64,000 bases of DNA from Thermoanaerobacteraceae bacterium (GTDB taxonomy: Bacteria > Bacillota > Thermoanaerobacteria > Thermoanaerobacterales > UBA4877): contig JASEJQ010000002.1 of the NCBI GenBank assembly GCA_030016635.1, positions 1-64,000 on the forward strand, given 5' to 3'. Below, in pieces: positions 19,139 through 30,003 of this stretch. The notes below the pieces were generated by a model. It ran no database searches, was not told where the DNA came from, and saw nothing but the letters and a program-made list of their open reading frames with translations. Position 1 is the first letter of the stretch. Every line of letters begins with the position of its first letter. The translations under genes and the position numbers were made by a program.

Positions 19139-19465
19139 GAAAATCAAGGATAATTTAGGTGCCTTACTACACTTAACTCAAGGGGGATTTTAGTGTACAA
19201 AGTAGTATTCTACGAATGATAGCAACATCCATGCACCTGATCGCTCGTCTTGATACTCTAATAATTCGCGGCTGCGTTCCGCCGGGTGCACCTCCATTCG
19301 GCGTCACAGCCTTCCCGTCGGCTCATCTGGCGTCCATGCCAGATGCCCCGGCTGCACTTGCCACTTATCAAGAGTATCACAGACTCGCTTTAAGGTTGCA
19401 TTTGATGTTACATATCATTCTCAACATGGTTCTTACAGTGAAATCAAGGGTGATTTAGGTGTTAG
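19139..19465. repeat. About 325-bp GC-rich dispersed element with imperfect flanking direct repeats
   Basis: The stretch is more GC-rich than its surroundings and is flanked by imperfect direct copies of AAATCAAGGATAATTTAGGTG (19140-19160, 19442-19462). Inside are a GATACTCT/AGAGTATC inverted pair and a strong hairpin CATCTGGC/GCCAGATG at about 19325-19346. The last 70 bases recur, diverged, near 34280-34345. A plus-strand 80-codon frame crosses it but has no ribosome binding site and no domain. It looks like a small non-autonomous mobile element or structured repeat rather than a gene. Confidence 0.6.
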
Positions 19466-20444
19466 ACAATATCTCTGCTTTATAATCTGATAGTCTCTCC
19501 ATTATCTCATCCATGGACTCAATCCTGTTTATCTCATCCCTCATCATTCTCGCCCCATTTAGCCCTTTAATGTATTCGCTTATTATTTTACGCATTTCCC
19601 TTACAGCTCTTTTCTCCCCTTTGAGGGATACCTCTATCTCGAGGTGGTGGATAGCCATGTCTATTCTCGCTTCAGGCGTGGGTGGAGGAGAAATCACCCC
19701 TGTCTTTAAAAATGTATTTACCCTTTTGAAAATCCATGGATTCCCTATAGCACCTCTTCCAATCATCACAGCATCGCATCCTGTGTATTCCATCATCCTC
19801 AAAGCATCTTCCGGTTCATATATATCTCCATTTCCTATCACAGGGATTTTTACAGCCTCTTTGACTCTCTTTATTATTTCCCAGTCAGCTTTCCCTGAAT
19901 AGAACTGGTCCCTTGTCCTGCCGTGGACAGTCACAGCTTTTACACCATATTCCTCGGCAATGCATGATATCTCTTCTGCATTTGCGTGTTCTTCATCCCA
20001 TCCCTTTCTTATCTTGATTGTCACAGGCTTTTTAGATGCCTCTACAACCGCATGAAGTATTTCCTTAATCAGCAGCGGGTCCTTCATTAATGCCGAGCCA
20101 TCCCCATTGCCAGCTATCTTTTTAACAGGACATCCCATATTAATATCTATTATGCAGAATGGATAATCATTGAGGATTTCGACACTCCTGGCCATTATTT
20201 CCGGCTCATGGCCAAATATCTGTACCGCCACCATGCCCTCATTTATGTTATAGTCAAGTAGATTTTTTGTGTTCTGGTGGCCATGTGTGAGTGCTTTGGA
20301 TGAGACCATCTCTGTATATTTAAGGGCACAGCCCATCTGATTTACTATTATTCTATAGGCCTGGTCGGTCACACCAGCCATGGGTGCAAGAAAAACCCTT
20401 CCCTTCAGTTTAACATCTCCTATTGTCAATCCGTCATCATGCAT
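19455..20444 (-). CDS. dusB: tRNA-dihydrouridine synthase B
   Basis: A 329-residue FMN enzyme of the Dus family that reduces uridines in tRNA D-loops using NADPH. The N-terminal TIM barrel shows LAPMAGVTDQAYR, the substrate-site INMGCPVKKIAGNGDGSAL with the catalytic cysteine, and TVHGRTRDQFYSGKADW; the C-terminus is the helical RNA-binding domain. The start overlaps the end of birA by eight bases. The 3' end abuts the direct repeat of the dispersed element. Confidence 0.95.
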   Translation of the reverse strand: MHDDGLTIGDVKLKGRVFLAPMAGVTDQAYRIIVNQMGCALKYTEMVSSKALTHGHQNTKNLLDYNINEGMVAVQIFGHEPEIMARSVEILNDYPFCIIDINMGCPVKKIAGNGDGSALMKDPLLIKEILHAVVEASKKPVTIKIRKGWDEEHANAEEISCIAEEYGVKAVTVHGRTRDQFYSGKADWEIIKRVKEAVKIPVIGNGDIYEPEDALRMMEYTGCDAVMIGRGAIGNPWIFKRVNTFLKTGVISPPPTPEARIDMAIHHLEIEVSLKGEKRAVREMRKIISEYIKGLNGARMMRDEINRIESMDEIMERLSDYKAEILSNT

Positions 20445-21411
20445 ATCCCATAACTCCTCTTACACTGACATCTCCTGCCTGTATCTCTGTAAGTTCCCCA
20501 TCGTCCTGCTTCACCAGCAGTGCTCCCGATGGCAGTATATCCAGTGCTGTGCCAGTATATTCCTGGTTATTTTTTATTATTCTTACCCTTTTTCCCAGTG
20601 TTGCAGATATCCCTTTTACTTCCTCAATAAATCCGCTGTATTCCCCACTTATGTATATATTGTATCCTGTCTCTATTTCCTTCAAGATAGATGCCAGAAG
20701 CTCAGTCCTATTGAACTTTTTCCCGCTCTCCAAATATAAAGATGTAGCTATATTGCCTAACTCTTCGGGAAAATGCTGGTTATTAACATTTATGCCAAAG
20801 CCGGCCACCACATGGTGAATGGCATCCATCTCTGCGGCCATTTCGGTAAGTATGCCGCATATCTTTTTACCGTTTATCACTATATCATTGGGCCATTTTA
20901 TGAGGGGATTTAAACCTTCTTTTTGTAAAGCCCTTGCTATGCCAAGTCCAATAAGCTGGGTGAGTTTTGATGCCTCACTTATAGGTACAGCCGGTTTTAA
21001 AATTATACTACAGTATATTCCATCTGCCCTCGGCGAATACCATCCCCTGGATATCCTTCCCTTACCAGACACCTGCTCTTCAGACACCACTATGGTCCCT
21101 TCCTCGCAGTTATCCATGGCCAGGCCCTTGGCCACCTCATTGGTAGAACCTATGGAGTCATAATATATAATCTTTCTTCCAATAAAATCTGTAGAAAGAC
21201 GATATTCTATCAAATCGGGCAGCAATAGGTCCGGTACTTCTACCAGCATATAGCCTTTTTTTGTCTCTGCCTTTATATCAAAACCCATATCTCTAAGGGC
21301 TTTTATACGCTTCCATATAGCTGTTCTGCTTATCCCAATTATTGAGCTCAGTTCTTCACCGGAAATATATTTCCCCTGCTTTCTCATAAGAAACTCAAAA
21401 ACCTTATCCAT
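20437..21411 (-). CDS. birA: Bifunctional biotin--protein ligase / biotin operon repressor
   Basis: About 324 residues. An N-terminal winged helix (KYISGEELSSIIGISRTAIWKRIKAL) binds DNA. The central ligase domain has the biotin/ATP motif SGKGRISRGWYSP and KWPNDIVINGKKICGILTE, and a small C-terminal domain follows. It attaches biotin to carrier proteins; the biotin carrier subunit MmdC encoded about 1.2 kb upstream in the same direction is an obvious client. GAAGGTGATGCA supports the start at 21411. Confidence 0.95.
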   Translation of the reverse strand: MDKVFEFLMRKQGKYISGEELSSIIGISRTAIWKRIKALRDMGFDIKAETKKGYMLVEVPDLLLPDLIEYRLSTDFIGRKIIYYDSIGSTNEVAKGLAMDNCEEGTIVVSEEQVSGKGRISRGWYSPRADGIYCSIILKPAVPISEASKLTQLIGLGIARALQKEGLNPLIKWPNDIVINGKKICGILTEMAAEMDAIHHVVAGFGINVNNQHFPEELGNIATSLYLESGKKFNRTELLASILKEIETGYNIYISGEYSGFIEEVKGISATLGKRVRIIKNNQEYTGTALDILPSGALLVKQDDGELTEIQAGDVSVRGVMGYA

Positions 21412-21429
21412 TGCATCACCTTCAAACAC

Positions 21430-21463
21430 AATAATAGGGTATCCCTCCGGATACCCTATTATT
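21430..21463. terminator. Perfect 15-bp inverted repeat after the decarboxylase operon
   Basis: AATAATAGGGTATCC and its exact complement flank a CTCC loop, directly downstream of mmdB. The T-run is short on the minus strand, but the position fits a terminator of the propionate operon, possibly working both ways. Confidence 0.65.
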
Positions 21464-21468
21464 ATATA

Positions 21469-22641
21469 TTAACCTCCATATATTGACAAGAACACCCCTG
21501 CTGCCACTGCTGTCCCAATAACACCGGCAACATTGGGCCCCATGGCGTGCATGAGTATGAAGTTGCCCGGCATTTCCTGCTGAGCCACTACCTGTGATAC
21601 CCTGGCTGCCATAGGCACTGCAGAAACCCCTGCTGAGCCTATCAGCGGATTAATCTTGCCTCCTGAAATATAGTTCATAATTTTGCCCAGTATAACACCA
21701 CCGGCGGTTGCTACCCCGAAAGCGACCAAACCCAGAACCACAATATACAGTGTCTGCGCGTTTAAGAATGTATGGGCATTGGTTGTAGCTCCTACAGATG
21801 TGCCAAGGAATATTACTATAATATTGTTAAGTTCGTTTTGTGCAGTTTTGGATAGTCTCTCTACAACTCCGCTCTCTCTAAAGAGGTTTCCAAGCATGAG
21901 CATTCCTATCAGCGGAGCAGCAGGAGGAAGAATCAATGAAACAACTATTGTCACTACAATAGGGAAAATTATCCTTTCTGTCTTCGAAACGGGCCTGAGC
22001 TGTTCCATCATTATCTGTCTTTCCTTTTTGGTTGTAAGTGCTCGCATGATGGGCGGCTGAATAATAGGCACCAGTGCCATATATGAATATGCAGCAACCG
22101 CCACTGTTCCAAGAAGTTCGGGAGCCAGTTTGGTGGCTAAGTAAATGGTTGTAGGTCCATCAGCACCACCTATTATGCCAATTACGGCTGCCTGTTTTGG
22201 AGTGAAACCCAAAAGGCCCGCAGCAACATTATAGGTTATAAAAACACCCAGCTGGGCAGCAGCTCCCATCAAGACCGAGAGAGGATTGGCTATCATGGGT
22301 CCAAAGTCAGTCATGGCCCCCACGCCTAAAAATATAAGCGGAGGGAATATCCCCAGAGCATCTCCCTGATAAAGGTAATAAAGGAGTCCACCCGGCTGCG
22401 TCATAACCTGTGTACCATTAGCAGCAGTTTCATATACAGGAGGGCTCATCAGTCCTGCCAGAGGTAGATTGGCAAGCAGCATACCAAAAGCTATTGGTAA
22501 TAGCAGTAATGGTTCATATTTTTTGACTACTGCAAGATATATCAGCAGACATGCTATTCCAATCATTATTATCTCCCCGGATGTCAGTGCCTTGAAGCCC
22601 GTGCTTTCATACAGGTCTGAGAAAATTTGAGCTAATGACAT
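21469..22641 (-). CDS. mmdB: Na+-pumping decarboxylase beta subunit (methylmalonyl-CoA decarboxylase type)
   Basis: About 390 residues, a polytopic membrane protein of the OadB/GcdB/MmdB family. It decarboxylates carboxybiotin and pumps Na+ outward. The conserved core [20 protein letters not shown] holds the key aspartate of the ion pathway; [12 protein letters not shown] and a C-terminal [17 protein letters not shown] are also typical. GGAGGG precedes the start at 22641. Substrate specificity comes from the carboxyltransferase in the same operon, which sits with methylmalonyl-CoA genes. Confidence 0.93.
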   Translation of the reverse strand: MSLAQIFSDLYESTGFKALTSGEIIMIGIACLLIYLAVVKKYEPLLLLPIAFGMLLANLPLAGLMSPPVYETAANGTQVMTQPGGLLYYLYQGDALGIFPPLIFLGVGAMTDFGPMIANPLSVLMGAAAQLGVFITYNVAAGLLGFTPKQAAVIGIIGGADGPTTIYLATKLAPELLGTVAVAAYSYMALVPIIQPPIMRALTTKKERQIMMEQLRPVSKTERIIFPIVVTIVVSLILPPAAPLIGMLMLGNLFRESGVVERLSKTAQNELNNIIVIFLGTSVGATTNAHTFLNAQTLYIVVLGLVAFGVATAGGVILGKIMNYISGGKINPLIGSAGVSAVPMAARVSQVVAQQEMPGNFILMHAMGPNVAGVIGTAVAAGVFLSIYGG

Positions 22642-22653
22642 ATGCAATCCCTC

Positions 22654-23061
22654 CTACGAGAGCTCAACGAGCGGATCACCGGTATTAACTGAAGCTCCCT
22701 TTTGGACATATATAGTTTTGACTCTTCCATCTGATGGAGCCATAATCTCATTTTCCATCTTCATGGCTTCCAGTATCATCAGCACCTGTCCCTTCTTTAC
22801 CTCATCCCCTTCTTTAACCTTTACATCCAATATTGTACCAGGCATTGGAGATGTTACTGCTCCTGGTGCTTCTGCGGGTTTTGCTGCCTGTGACTTGGGT
22901 TGAGGTGCGGTTGTCGCAGGTCTTGGAGCGGTAGGTGCTGACGGCGTTGCTAACGGCTGCGGGGTTGGGGCATAGGATGGTCTCTCTACCTCGCCTGTCA
23001 GTTCTTCAACCTCCACTTCATAGGTATTTCCATTAACAGTTATTCTGTATTTTTTCATCAT
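22654..23061 (-). CDS. mmdC: Biotin carboxyl carrier subunit of the decarboxylase
   Basis: A 135-residue protein: a short N-terminal domain, a flexible Pro/Ala-rich linker (about residues 28-65) and a biotinyl domain with the lysine in ILEAMKMENEI. It carries CO2 on biotin from the carboxyltransferase to the membrane beta subunit. It overlaps its ribosome binding site with the stop of the preceding gene, so translation is coupled. Confidence 0.94.
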   Translation of the reverse strand: MMKKYRITVNGNTYEVEVEELTGEVERPSYAPTPQPLATPSAPTAPRPATTAPQPKSQAAKPAEAPGAVTSPMPGTILDVKVKEGDEVKKGQVLMILEAMKMENEIMAPSDGRVKTIYVQKGASVNTGDPLVELS

Positions 23062-23063
23062 TA

Positions 23064-23408
23064 TTACCTCCCTGACAATCTATTAATCTGCTCTTGTCTT
23101 GCTATCCTTCCCCATGCAGGAGAAGTATCAGGTATCCTTACTATATTTCTAACTACAAACCTCATGTCTGGATTTGCACTGGCTATTGCTGCTGCAATAA
23201 CCGCAACCAGTTCTTCATCATTCATTTTCTTGGCTTCGCCTTTATTTACTTCTGGCACTTCCTGTGCTTCCTTCACCGTCTCTTTTTCAGGTTCCTTATA
23301 AAATACATATTTAAACCCTGATATTATCAGTGCAAGAAGAATTAATACAGCAAAGACCACACCCATACCTACGATAGTAACCATTATCAGCTCTGATGTG
23401 TTGGCCAT
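23064..23408 (-). CDS. mmdD: Small membrane-anchor (OadG/MmdD type) subunit
   Basis: A 114-residue protein with one N-terminal membrane helix (VTIVGMGVVFAVLILLALI) and a soluble tail with NDEELVAVIAAAIA and PAWGRIARQEQ. This is the usual form of delta/gamma subunits that tether the carboxyltransferase to the beta subunit. It lies between mmdA and mmdC in the standard order. Confidence 0.88.
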   Translation of the reverse strand: MANTSELIMVTIVGMGVVFAVLILLALIISGFKYVFYKEPEKETVKEAQEVPEVNKGEAKKMNDEELVAVIAAAIASANPDMRFVVRNIVRIPDTSPAWGRIARQEQINRLSGR

Positions 23409-23420
23409 AATATCACTCCT

Positions 23421-24971
23421 TTACACAGGCATATTGCCGTGCTTTTTGGCTGGCCTTGTCTCTCTTTTGCTCCTTAACATCTCAAGGCTTTGGGCAATAT
23501 ACTGCCTGGTATACCTGGGTTCAATTACGTCGTCTATATATCCTCTGGCTGCAGCCTTATACGGATTTGCAAACTTCTCCCTGTATTCTTCAATCTTCTG
23601 CTGTCTTGTTTCTGCAGGGTTTTCAGACTCCTCTATCTCTTTTTTAAATACTATGTTAGCAGCACCATCCGGTCCCATAACCGCTATTTCGGCGGTTGGC
23701 CAGGCAAATACGGCATCAGCTCCTAAGTGTCTTGAGCACATGGCAATATAGGCTCCTCCATATGCCTTTCTGGTTATCACTGTAATCTTTGGCACAGTCG
23801 CCTCTGAATAGGCATACAGCAGCTTTGCACCATGTCTTTCTATTCCGCCATATTCCTGGTTTGTCCCTGGCAGGTAACCTGGTACATCCACAAAATTGAC
23901 TAAAGGAATATTGAAGGCATCGCATGTCCTTACAAATCTGGCTGCCTTATCTGAGGCATCTATATCAAGGCTTCCGGCAAGAAAGTTTGGCTGATTGGCT
24001 ATTATCCCCACACTCCTGCCGCCTATCCTTGCATAGCAGGTGATTATATTTCTGGCATAACCAGCCATAACCTCCATGAACTCTCCATTATCAACCACTG
24101 CCCTTATTACATCTTTCATATCATATGCCTTATTGGGGTTATCAGGAATTATGCTGTCCAGTTCTGCTGCAATCCTGTTGACATCATCCCCTGTGTCGAT
24201 CAATGGTGCTTCTTCCAGGTTGTTGGAAGGCAGATAGCTCAAAAGCATCCTTATCTGGTCTAAACATTCTTTATCATCAGAGGCCACAAAATGGGCAACT
24301 CCGCTCTTTGAGCTGTGGGTCATGGCACCACCCAGTTCTTCCTGAGTCACATCCTCGCCTGTCACGGCCTTTACCACCTGTGGACCTGTTATGAATATCT
24401 GGCTGGTACCGTTCACCATAAACACAAAATCTGTCAGAGCAGGAGAATATACTGCACCGCCTGCACATGGTCCCATGATGGCAGATATCTGAGGGATTAC
24501 CCCTGAGGCTATTGTATTCCTGTAGAATATACTGCCGTATCCAGAAAGGGCATCCACGCCCTCCTGTATCCTTGCACCGCCTGAGTCGTTTAAACCAATA
24601 AGTGGAGCTCCCATTTTAAGGGCCATATCCATTACCTTGCAGATTTTCTGGGCATGGTATTCTCCCAATGAGCCTCCCATGGCTGTAAAGTCCTGTGCAA
24701 AGACATAAACAAGCCTTCCGTCAACAGTACCGTAACCGGTAACCACACCCTCTCCTGGAACCTCAGTCTTGTCCATATCAAACTCGGTACTCCTGTGTTC
24801 CACAAAAGTATCTGTCTCAACAAAACTATCCTTGTCCAAGAAATACTCTATCCTCTCTCTGGCTGTCATTTTGCCTTTTTTATGCTGGGATTCTATCCTC
24901 TTTGGGCCGCCCCCAAGATGTACCTTTTCTCTCCTTCTCTTGAGGTCATCAATTAACTCACTTACCTTCAT
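23421..24971 (-). CDS. mmdA: Methylmalonyl-CoA decarboxylase carboxyltransferase (alpha) subunit
   Basis: About 516 residues of the acetyl/propionyl-CoA carboxyltransferase family. It has both crotonase-like halves: the N-terminal acyl-CoA site ([36 protein letters not shown]) and the C-terminal biotin site ([29 protein letters not shown]). It moves the carboxyl group of methylmalonyl-CoA to biotin. The start at 24971 has GGAGGT six bases before it. The order with epimerase and mutase genes argues for methylmalonyl-CoA rather than oxaloacetate or glutaconyl-CoA. Confidence 0.93.
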   Translation of the reverse strand: MKVSELIDDLKRRREKVHLGGGPKRIESQHKKGKMTARERIEYFLDKDSFVETDTFVEHRSTEFDMDKTEVPGEGVVTGYGTVDGRLVYVFAQDFTAMGGSLGEYHAQKICKVMDMALKMGAPLIGLNDSGGARIQEGVDALSGYGSIFYRNTIASGVIPQISAIMGPCAGGAVYSPALTDFVFMVNGTSQIFITGPQVVKAVTGEDVTQEELGGAMTHSSKSGVAHFVASDDKECLDQIRMLLSYLPSNNLEEAPLIDTGDDVNRIAAELDSIIPDNPNKAYDMKDVIRAVVDNGEFMEVMAGYARNIITCYARIGGRSVGIIANQPNFLAGSLDIDASDKAARFVRTCDAFNIPLVNFVDVPGYLPGTNQEYGGIERHGAKLLYAYSEATVPKITVITRKAYGGAYIAMCSRHLGADAVFAWPTAEIAVMGPDGAANIVFKKEIEESENPAETRQQKIEEYREKFANPYKAAARGYIDDVIEPRYTRQYIAQSLEMLRSKRETRPAKKHGNMPV

Positions 24972-24986
24972 CACCATACCTCCAGT

Positions 24987-25388
24987 CTATTTTCTTTCGC
25001 AAAGTTCAAGTAAAACACCATGGGTACTTTTTGGATGCAGGAAGGCTATCCTGGCCCCGCCAGCTCCCATTCGGGGCTTTTCATCAATAAGTCTTATTTC
25101 CTTTCCTTTCATCTCTTCCAATGCGCCTTCAATATCATCAACCCGTAATGCAATATGCTGTATCCCTTCTCCATTTTTCTCTATAAACTTTGCAATCGGG
25201 CCATCCTCTGAGGTTGATTCTAAAAGCTCAATCTCTGAATCTCCCAGTGGAAGAAATGCAGTCTTTACATGCTGTTCATCTACCACTTCTGTACCCTTGC
25301 ATTTTATGCCCAGGGCATCCTCATAAAATCTAAGCACATCATCAAGACTCTTTACTGCTATCCCTATATGGTCGATTTTCTGAATCAT
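24987..25388 (-). CDS. mce: Methylmalonyl-CoA epimerase
   Basis: A 133-residue glyoxalase-fold protein. It interconverts (R)- and (S)-methylmalonyl-CoA. The metal and base residues lie in [12 protein letters not shown], the [20 protein letters not shown] region, [13 protein letters not shown] and VLLELCER. It overlaps the meaB stop by four bases (ATGA) and has GGAGGGATAC upstream. Confidence 0.94.
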   Translation of the reverse strand: MIQKIDHIGIAVKSLDDVLRFYEDALGIKCKGTEVVDEQHVKTAFLPLGDSEIELLESTSEDGPIAKFIEKNGEGIQHIALRVDDIEGALEEMKGKEIRLIDEKPRMGAGGARIAFLHPKSTHGVLLELCERK

Positions 25389-26329
25389 TTTTGTATCCCT
25401 CCTTTGATTGGTTTTATTATATCAATAGAGGCACTGTAGGGGTCTATTTCTCTCTTTGCCACCTTATCCACAATACCCAAAAGCTCCTCTTTTGATAACC
25501 CGGTCATAATCTCTGACATTATATTTTGTGTGGCAAGCTCCAGGATTTCCTCTTTAATATGCTCTTTCCTTTTGCTCGCAAAAATACCGGAATCTTTGAT
25601 GTATTTCATATGTTCCTCTATCGCATGCAGTACATCATTTATACCCTTGTTATCCTGAGCGACTGTCATGATGACTTTTGGCCTCCATGTGGATTTTTCA
25701 TTAAAATCCAGCATAGTGTCTATTTCTCGTGCTGTTTTTTCTGCGCCTTCCCTATCAGCCTTGTTTACAACAAAAATATCGCCTATTTCCATTATGCCTG
25801 CCTTCATGGCCTGTATATCATCGCCCAGGCCCGGAGCTAAAACCATAATAGTTGTATCAGCCGTATCAGCTATCTCTACTTCAGACTGCCCCACACCTAC
25901 TGTCTCTATGAATATATAGTCCATGCCAAATATATCCATTATTCGTACTGCAACCCTCGTCCCCCTTGAAAGGCCGCCCAGATGCCCCCTTGAGCCCATG
26001 CTGCGTATGAATATGTTGGGGTCTGTGAAGAGCTCCTGCATCCTTATACGGTCTCCCAATATGGCACCGCCAGTATAAGGACTCGTCGGGTCACAGGCTA
26101 TTATCCCAATCTTTTTGCCCAAACCGCTATAGGCTCTGGCCAGTTTTGCTGTCAGTGTACTTTTCCCCACACCTGGTGGACCGGTAATGCCAATTAAATA
26201 AGCATTACCGGTTCTATGGTATAGTTCTTTAATAATATCCATAGCTTCTTTTTTACCATCCTCAGCCATGGTGATGAGCTTAGCCAGTGCTATCCTGTCA
26301 CCATCAATTATACCTTTTTTTATATCCAT
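25385..26329 (-). CDS. meaB: Methylmalonyl-CoA mutase-associated GTPase MeaB
   Basis: A 314-residue G3E-family P-loop GTPase. Walker A is [15 protein letters not shown], followed by [19 protein letters not shown], the switch motif [13 protein letters not shown] and the specificity motif VVNKADREG. It loads and protects adenosylcobalamin on methylmalonyl-CoA mutase. Its start shares a base with the stop of the B12-subunit gene. Confidence 0.95.
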   Translation of the reverse strand: MDIKKGIIDGDRIALAKLITMAEDGKKEAMDIIKELYHRTGNAYLIGITGPPGVGKSTLTAKLARAYSGLGKKIGIIACDPTSPYTGGAILGDRIRMQELFTDPNIFIRSMGSRGHLGGLSRGTRVAVRIMDIFGMDYIFIETVGVGQSEVEIADTADTTIMVLAPGLGDDIQAMKAGIMEIGDIFVVNKADREGAEKTAREIDTMLDFNEKSTWRPKVIMTVAQDNKGINDVLHAIEEHMKYIKDSGIFASKRKEHIKEEILELATQNIMSEIMTGLSKEELLGIVDKVAKREIDPYSASIDIIKPIKGGIQK

Positions 26330-26730
26330 TATGCCTCAACCCTGACATGAGATTTTATAAACTCTATGGACTCTGATGTAGGTGTACCAGGGGTGAATAT
26401 CTCCGCTATGCCCTGGGATTTGAGATAGGGTATATCATCGGGTGGTATTACACCCCCACCTACAACCAGTTTATCTCCAGCACCCTTTTCTTTCAAAAGC
26501 TGGACAACTTTCGGGAGAAGGGTGTTATGCGCACCGGAAAGTATGCTCAATGCAACCACATCGACATCCTCCTGAATTGCTGCCTCTACAATCTGCTCCG
26601 GTGTCTGCCTGAGGCCGGTATAAATAACCTCCATGCCTGCATCCCTGAATGCCCTTGCTATGACCTTGGCACCCCTATCATGACCATCCAAGCCTGGCTT
26701 GGCTACCAATACCCTTATGGGTCTATCCAT
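26329..26730 (-). CDS. mcmB: Methylmalonyl-CoA mutase, B12-binding small subunit
   Basis: A 133-residue cobalamin-binding domain. The lower ligand motif DGHDRGAK (DxHxxG) is present, with [14 protein letters not shown] and [11 protein letters not shown] for the nucleotide loop. It forms the mutase with the separately encoded catalytic subunit immediately upstream, the split arrangement common in Clostridia and Archaea. Confidence 0.95.
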   Translation of the reverse strand: MDRPIRVLVAKPGLDGHDRGAKVIARAFRDAGMEVIYTGLRQTPEQIVEAAIQEDVDVVALSILSGAHNTLLPKVVQLLKEKGAGDKLVVGGGVIPPDDIPYLKSQGIAEIFTPGTPTSESIEFIKSHVRVEA

Positions 26731-26743
26731 ATTATTCCCCTCC

Positions 26744-28423
26744 TTATAAAATTACTGATTCCTGGTATACACCAAAAACGCTTCTCAATACATCACATAC
26801 TTCACCCAGTGTGGCATATGCCTTTACTGCTTCTATTATATATGGCATCAGATTTTCCTCACCTTTAGCCGCTTTTTCCACACCTGACAGAGCCTCTTTC
26901 ACCCTATTGTTATCTCTCTCGCTCTTGAGTCTGGCAAGCCTGGCCTTCTGTTTTTCTGCTACGGCCGGGTCAACCTTCAAGAGATTCTTAGGTGGCTCCT
27001 CCTCAATCTGGAACTTATTCATCCCGACAACCACTATTTCGCCTGATTCTACAGCCTTTTGATACTCATAGGCCGCATCCTGTATCTCTTTTTGTATATA
27101 TCCCTTTTCAATGGCCTTAGGTGCTCCACCCAGGTCATCTATCTTCTTTATATACTCCATGGCCCTCTTCTCAATCTCATCAGTGAGCGCCTCTACATAA
27201 TATGAACCTGCCAGCGGGTCAACGGTATCAGCGGCTCCGCTTTCATAGGCTATAATCTGCTGTGTCCTTAAGGCTATCCTCACTGAATCCTCCGTAGGTA
27301 GTGACAACGCCTCATCCCTGGAATTGGTATGCAGCGATTGCGTCCCACCCAGCACCGCTTCCAAAGCCTGCAGTGTCACCCTGACGATATTGTTATCCGG
27401 CTGCTGTGCAGTTAATGTAGAACCTCCTGTCTGTGTATGGAACCTGAGCTGCCAGGACTTTGGATTTTTCGCATTAAATCTCTCTTTCATTATCTTCGCC
27501 CACAGTCTTCTGGCTGCTCTGAACTTAGCCACCTCCTGGAACAGGTTGTTGTGGGCATTGAAGAAGAACGACAGTCTTGGTGCAAACTCATCCACATCCA
27601 GACCTGCTTTTATTGCAGCATCTACATAGGCTATACCATCAGCCAATGTAAAGGCAACCTCCTGGACTGCCGTTGCTCCAGCTTCCCTTATATGATATCC
27701 ACTTATACTTATGGTGTTCCAATTAGGCACATTCTTTGAACAAAACTCAAATATATCCGTTATAAGCCTCATGGATGGTGCTGGTGGAAATATATATGTC
27801 CCTCTTGCTACATACTCCTTTAATATGTCATTCTGTATGGTACCATCCAGTTTGTCCATGGGAACGCCCTGTTTTTCCGCCACAGCAATATACATGGCTA
27901 GCAGTATCGCTGCAGGAGCGTTTATTGTCATAGATGTACTTACCTTATCAAGAGGTATACCATCAAAGAGAACCTCCATATCAGCAAGGGAGGATATGGC
28001 GACCCCCACCTTACCTACTTCTCCTTCTGCCAGGGGGTGGTCTGAGTCATAACCTATCTGGGTTGGCAGATCAAAGGCTATACTGAGGCCAGTCTGGCCC
28101 TGGGAGAGCAAATATTTATACCTGACATTGGATTCCTCTGCATCTCCAAAACCTGCATACTGTCTCATAGTCCAGAATCTGCCTCTGTACATAGTAGGTT
28201 GGACTCCGCGGGTATAGGGGTACTCCCCTGGAAAACCTATGTCATTCAAGTAGTCCTGGCCCTGTAAATCCTCCGGAGTATATACTCTCTTAACTACAAT
28301 ACCAGAATCTGTAGCAAATTTCGGTTTTCTCTCCGGAAAGCGGGATATAGTCTTACTAACAGATTTTTCTTCCCACTCCTCCCGTGCCCTCTTTATTTTA
28401 TCTATCTCGTCCTTACTTAACAT
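26744..28423 (-). CDS. mcmA: Methylmalonyl-CoA mutase, catalytic large subunit
   Basis: About 559 residues, a TIM barrel without the C-terminal B12 domain. It shows the family hallmarks [40 protein letters not shown]-like text, [15 protein letters not shown], and [19 protein letters not shown]. It isomerises succinyl-CoA and (R)-methylmalonyl-CoA. GGGAGGT lies seven bases before the ATG at 28423. Context with a CoA transferase and decarboxylase suggests the fermentative direction towards propionate. Confidence 0.96.
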   Translation of the reverse strand: MLSKDEIDKIKRAREEWEEKSVSKTISRFPERKPKFATDSGIVVKRVYTPEDLQGQDYLNDIGFPGEYPYTRGVQPTMYRGRFWTMRQYAGFGDAEESNVRYKYLLSQGQTGLSIAFDLPTQIGYDSDHPLAEGEVGKVGVAISSLADMEVLFDGIPLDKVSTSMTINAPAAILLAMYIAVAEKQGVPMDKLDGTIQNDILKEYVARGTYIFPPAPSMRLITDIFEFCSKNVPNWNTISISGYHIREAGATAVQEVAFTLADGIAYVDAAIKAGLDVDEFAPRLSFFFNAHNNLFQEVAKFRAARRLWAKIMKERFNAKNPKSWQLRFHTQTGGSTLTAQQPDNNIVRVTLQALEAVLGGTQSLHTNSRDEALSLPTEDSVRIALRTQQIIAYESGAADTVDPLAGSYYVEALTDEIEKRAMEYIKKIDDLGGAPKAIEKGYIQKEIQDAAYEYQKAVESGEIVVVGMNKFQIEEEPPKNLLKVDPAVAEKQKARLARLKSERDNNRVKEALSGVEKAAKGEENLMPYIIEAVKAYATLGEVCDVLRSVFGVYQESVIL

Positions 28424-28437
28424 ATACATACCTCCCT

Positions 28438-29940
28438 TTACTTTATTTTCATGGAACCTGTCTCCTGGAGCCTTATATGCCAGGATAGGGCCTCATTTAG
28501 CAACATAGGTGTGTGGACATCTCCACCCTGCTTCAATGCCCTCTCATAATAATCCATAAGCATAGGCCTATAATCATGGTGAGCACAATTATTTATAATT
28601 ACTTTAGCCCTTTCTCTTGGGCTTAAGTTTCGGAGGTCTGCCACTCCAAACTCTGTAATTATCACCATAACATCATGTTCTGTATGGTCCACATGGGATA
28701 CATAGGGCACTATGCAGGAAATATCTCCATTTTTCGCCACAGAAGGAGTGGTATAGATTGATAGATAGGCATTACGGGTAAAATCCCCCGATCCCCCTAT
28801 ACCATTCATCATTCTTCTGCCTGATATATTTGTGGAGTTTACATTGCCTGTTATGTCTACCTCAATAGCTGTATTCATAGCTATTGAGCCAAGCCTTCTG
28901 GCCACTTCCGGATTATTGGAAATCTCCTGCGGCCTTAAGACAATATATTTTCTATATTCATCCAGATTTTTGTAGAACCTCTTAAGCCCCTCTTCCGATG
29001 GAGTTATTGATGTACCTGATACTCTCGTCATCTTTCCTGCATCAATCAAATCAAATACAGAATCCTGAATAACCTCAGAATAAAAACTTAAGTTTTCAAA
29101 TGGCGATTCCACCAGCCCGCCCAGTACAGCATTGGCCACACTGCCTACACCTGACTGAAGAGGCAAAAGGTTTTCGGGAAGCCTGCCCTGTTTAACTTCA
29201 TTGGATAAAAAGTCTATTAGGTTTTGAGAAATCTTTCTGCTGATATCATCTATTGGTGCTAAGGGTCTTACATTGTCCTTTATGTCCGTTATCACAATGG
29301 CAGCTACCTTATCCGGGTCGCATTCAATATAGGGTGTGCCAATTCTGTCATCGACACTGACCAGTGGTATGGGTTTTCTGTATGGAGGGTCCTCGGGTAT
29401 ATACACATCATGCATTCCCTCCAGAGAGAGAGGCTGACTTAAATTAACCTCTATCATAACCCTTTCAGCAGCCTTTACAAAGGTTGGAGAGTTGCCCAAT
29501 GATGTGGAAGGGACTATATTACCTTCCTCTGTTATAGCCACTGCTTCTATTATAGCAAAATCCATCTTACCAAGAAAGCCATATCTTAACATTTGTGGTA
29601 CATGACTTAAATGTACGTCAATATATTCCACTTCTCCTGAGTTAATCGCTTTCCTCATACTTTCATTAGTCTGATATGGAAGTCTCCTGGATACGGCATG
29701 AGCTCTGGCCAGTGCCCCATCCAGTTCATCCCCTACTGATGCCCCGGTATACAGGGAAATCTTTATCTTTTCCCCTTCCGCCACCCTTTTAGCTAACGCC
29801 AGTGGAATGGCCTTCGGATATCCTGAAGGCGTAAATCCACTTGTACCTATAATCATTCCATCCTTAATCATTGCTGCAGCCTCTTCTGCACTCATGATTT
29901 TACCCATCAGGTCTTTTCGCCTTATCCTATCTTCATACAT
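28438..29940 (-). CDS. Acetyl-CoA hydrolase/transferase family; succinyl-CoA:acetate (propionyl-CoA) CoA transferase
   Basis: About 500 residues, Cat1 type. Features are [17 protein letters not shown], an N-terminal [24 protein letters not shown], the likely glutamate region [16 protein letters not shown], and [12 protein letters not shown]. It would activate succinate using a CoA from acetyl- or propionyl-CoA, feeding the mutase. I place the start at 29940 because AGGAGGATAATAAT precedes it; 25 further codons are open upstream but overlap an attenuator. It is the first gene of the propionate operon. Confidence 0.9.
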   Translation of the reverse strand: MYEDRIRRKDLMGKIMSAEEAAAMIKDGMIIGTSGFTPSGYPKAIPLALAKRVAEGEKIKISLYTGASVGDELDGALARAHAVSRRLPYQTNESMRKAINSGEVEYIDVHLSHVPQMLRYGFLGKMDFAIIEAVAITEEGNIVPSTSLGNSPTFVKAAERVMIEVNLSQPLSLEGMHDVYIPEDPPYRKPIPLVSVDDRIGTPYIECDPDKVAAIVITDIKDNVRPLAPIDDISRKISQNLIDFLSNEVKQGRLPENLLPLQSGVGSVANAVLGGLVESPFENLSFYSEVIQDSVFDLIDAGKMTRVSGTSITPSEEGLKRFYKNLDEYRKYIVLRPQEISNNPEVARRLGSIAMNTAIEVDITGNVNSTNISGRRMMNGIGGSGDFTRNAYLSIYTTPSVAKNGDISCIVPYVSHVDHTEHDVMVIITEFGVADLRNLSPRERAKVIINNCAHHDYRPMLMDYYERALKQGGDVHTPMLLNEALSWHIRLQETGSMKIK

Positions 29941-29962
29941 ATTATTATCCTCCTTTCTAAAA

Positions 29963-30003
29963 TAAAAAAACGGCTTATCCAGGGTCCCCCCTAAGAAAGC
30001 CGT
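29963..30003 (-). terminator. Attenuator-type terminator in the propionate operon leader
   Basis: On the minus strand ACGGCTT and AAGCCGT enclose a G-rich loop and are followed by seven T residues, and all of this lies before the ribosome binding site of the CoA transferase. A terminator in this position implies conditional read-through. Confidence 0.75.

Noticed and set aside
19139-19465. 80-codon plus-strand ORF in the dispersed element
   Set aside because: No ribosome binding site or domain, and it is made of repeat sequence with hairpins.
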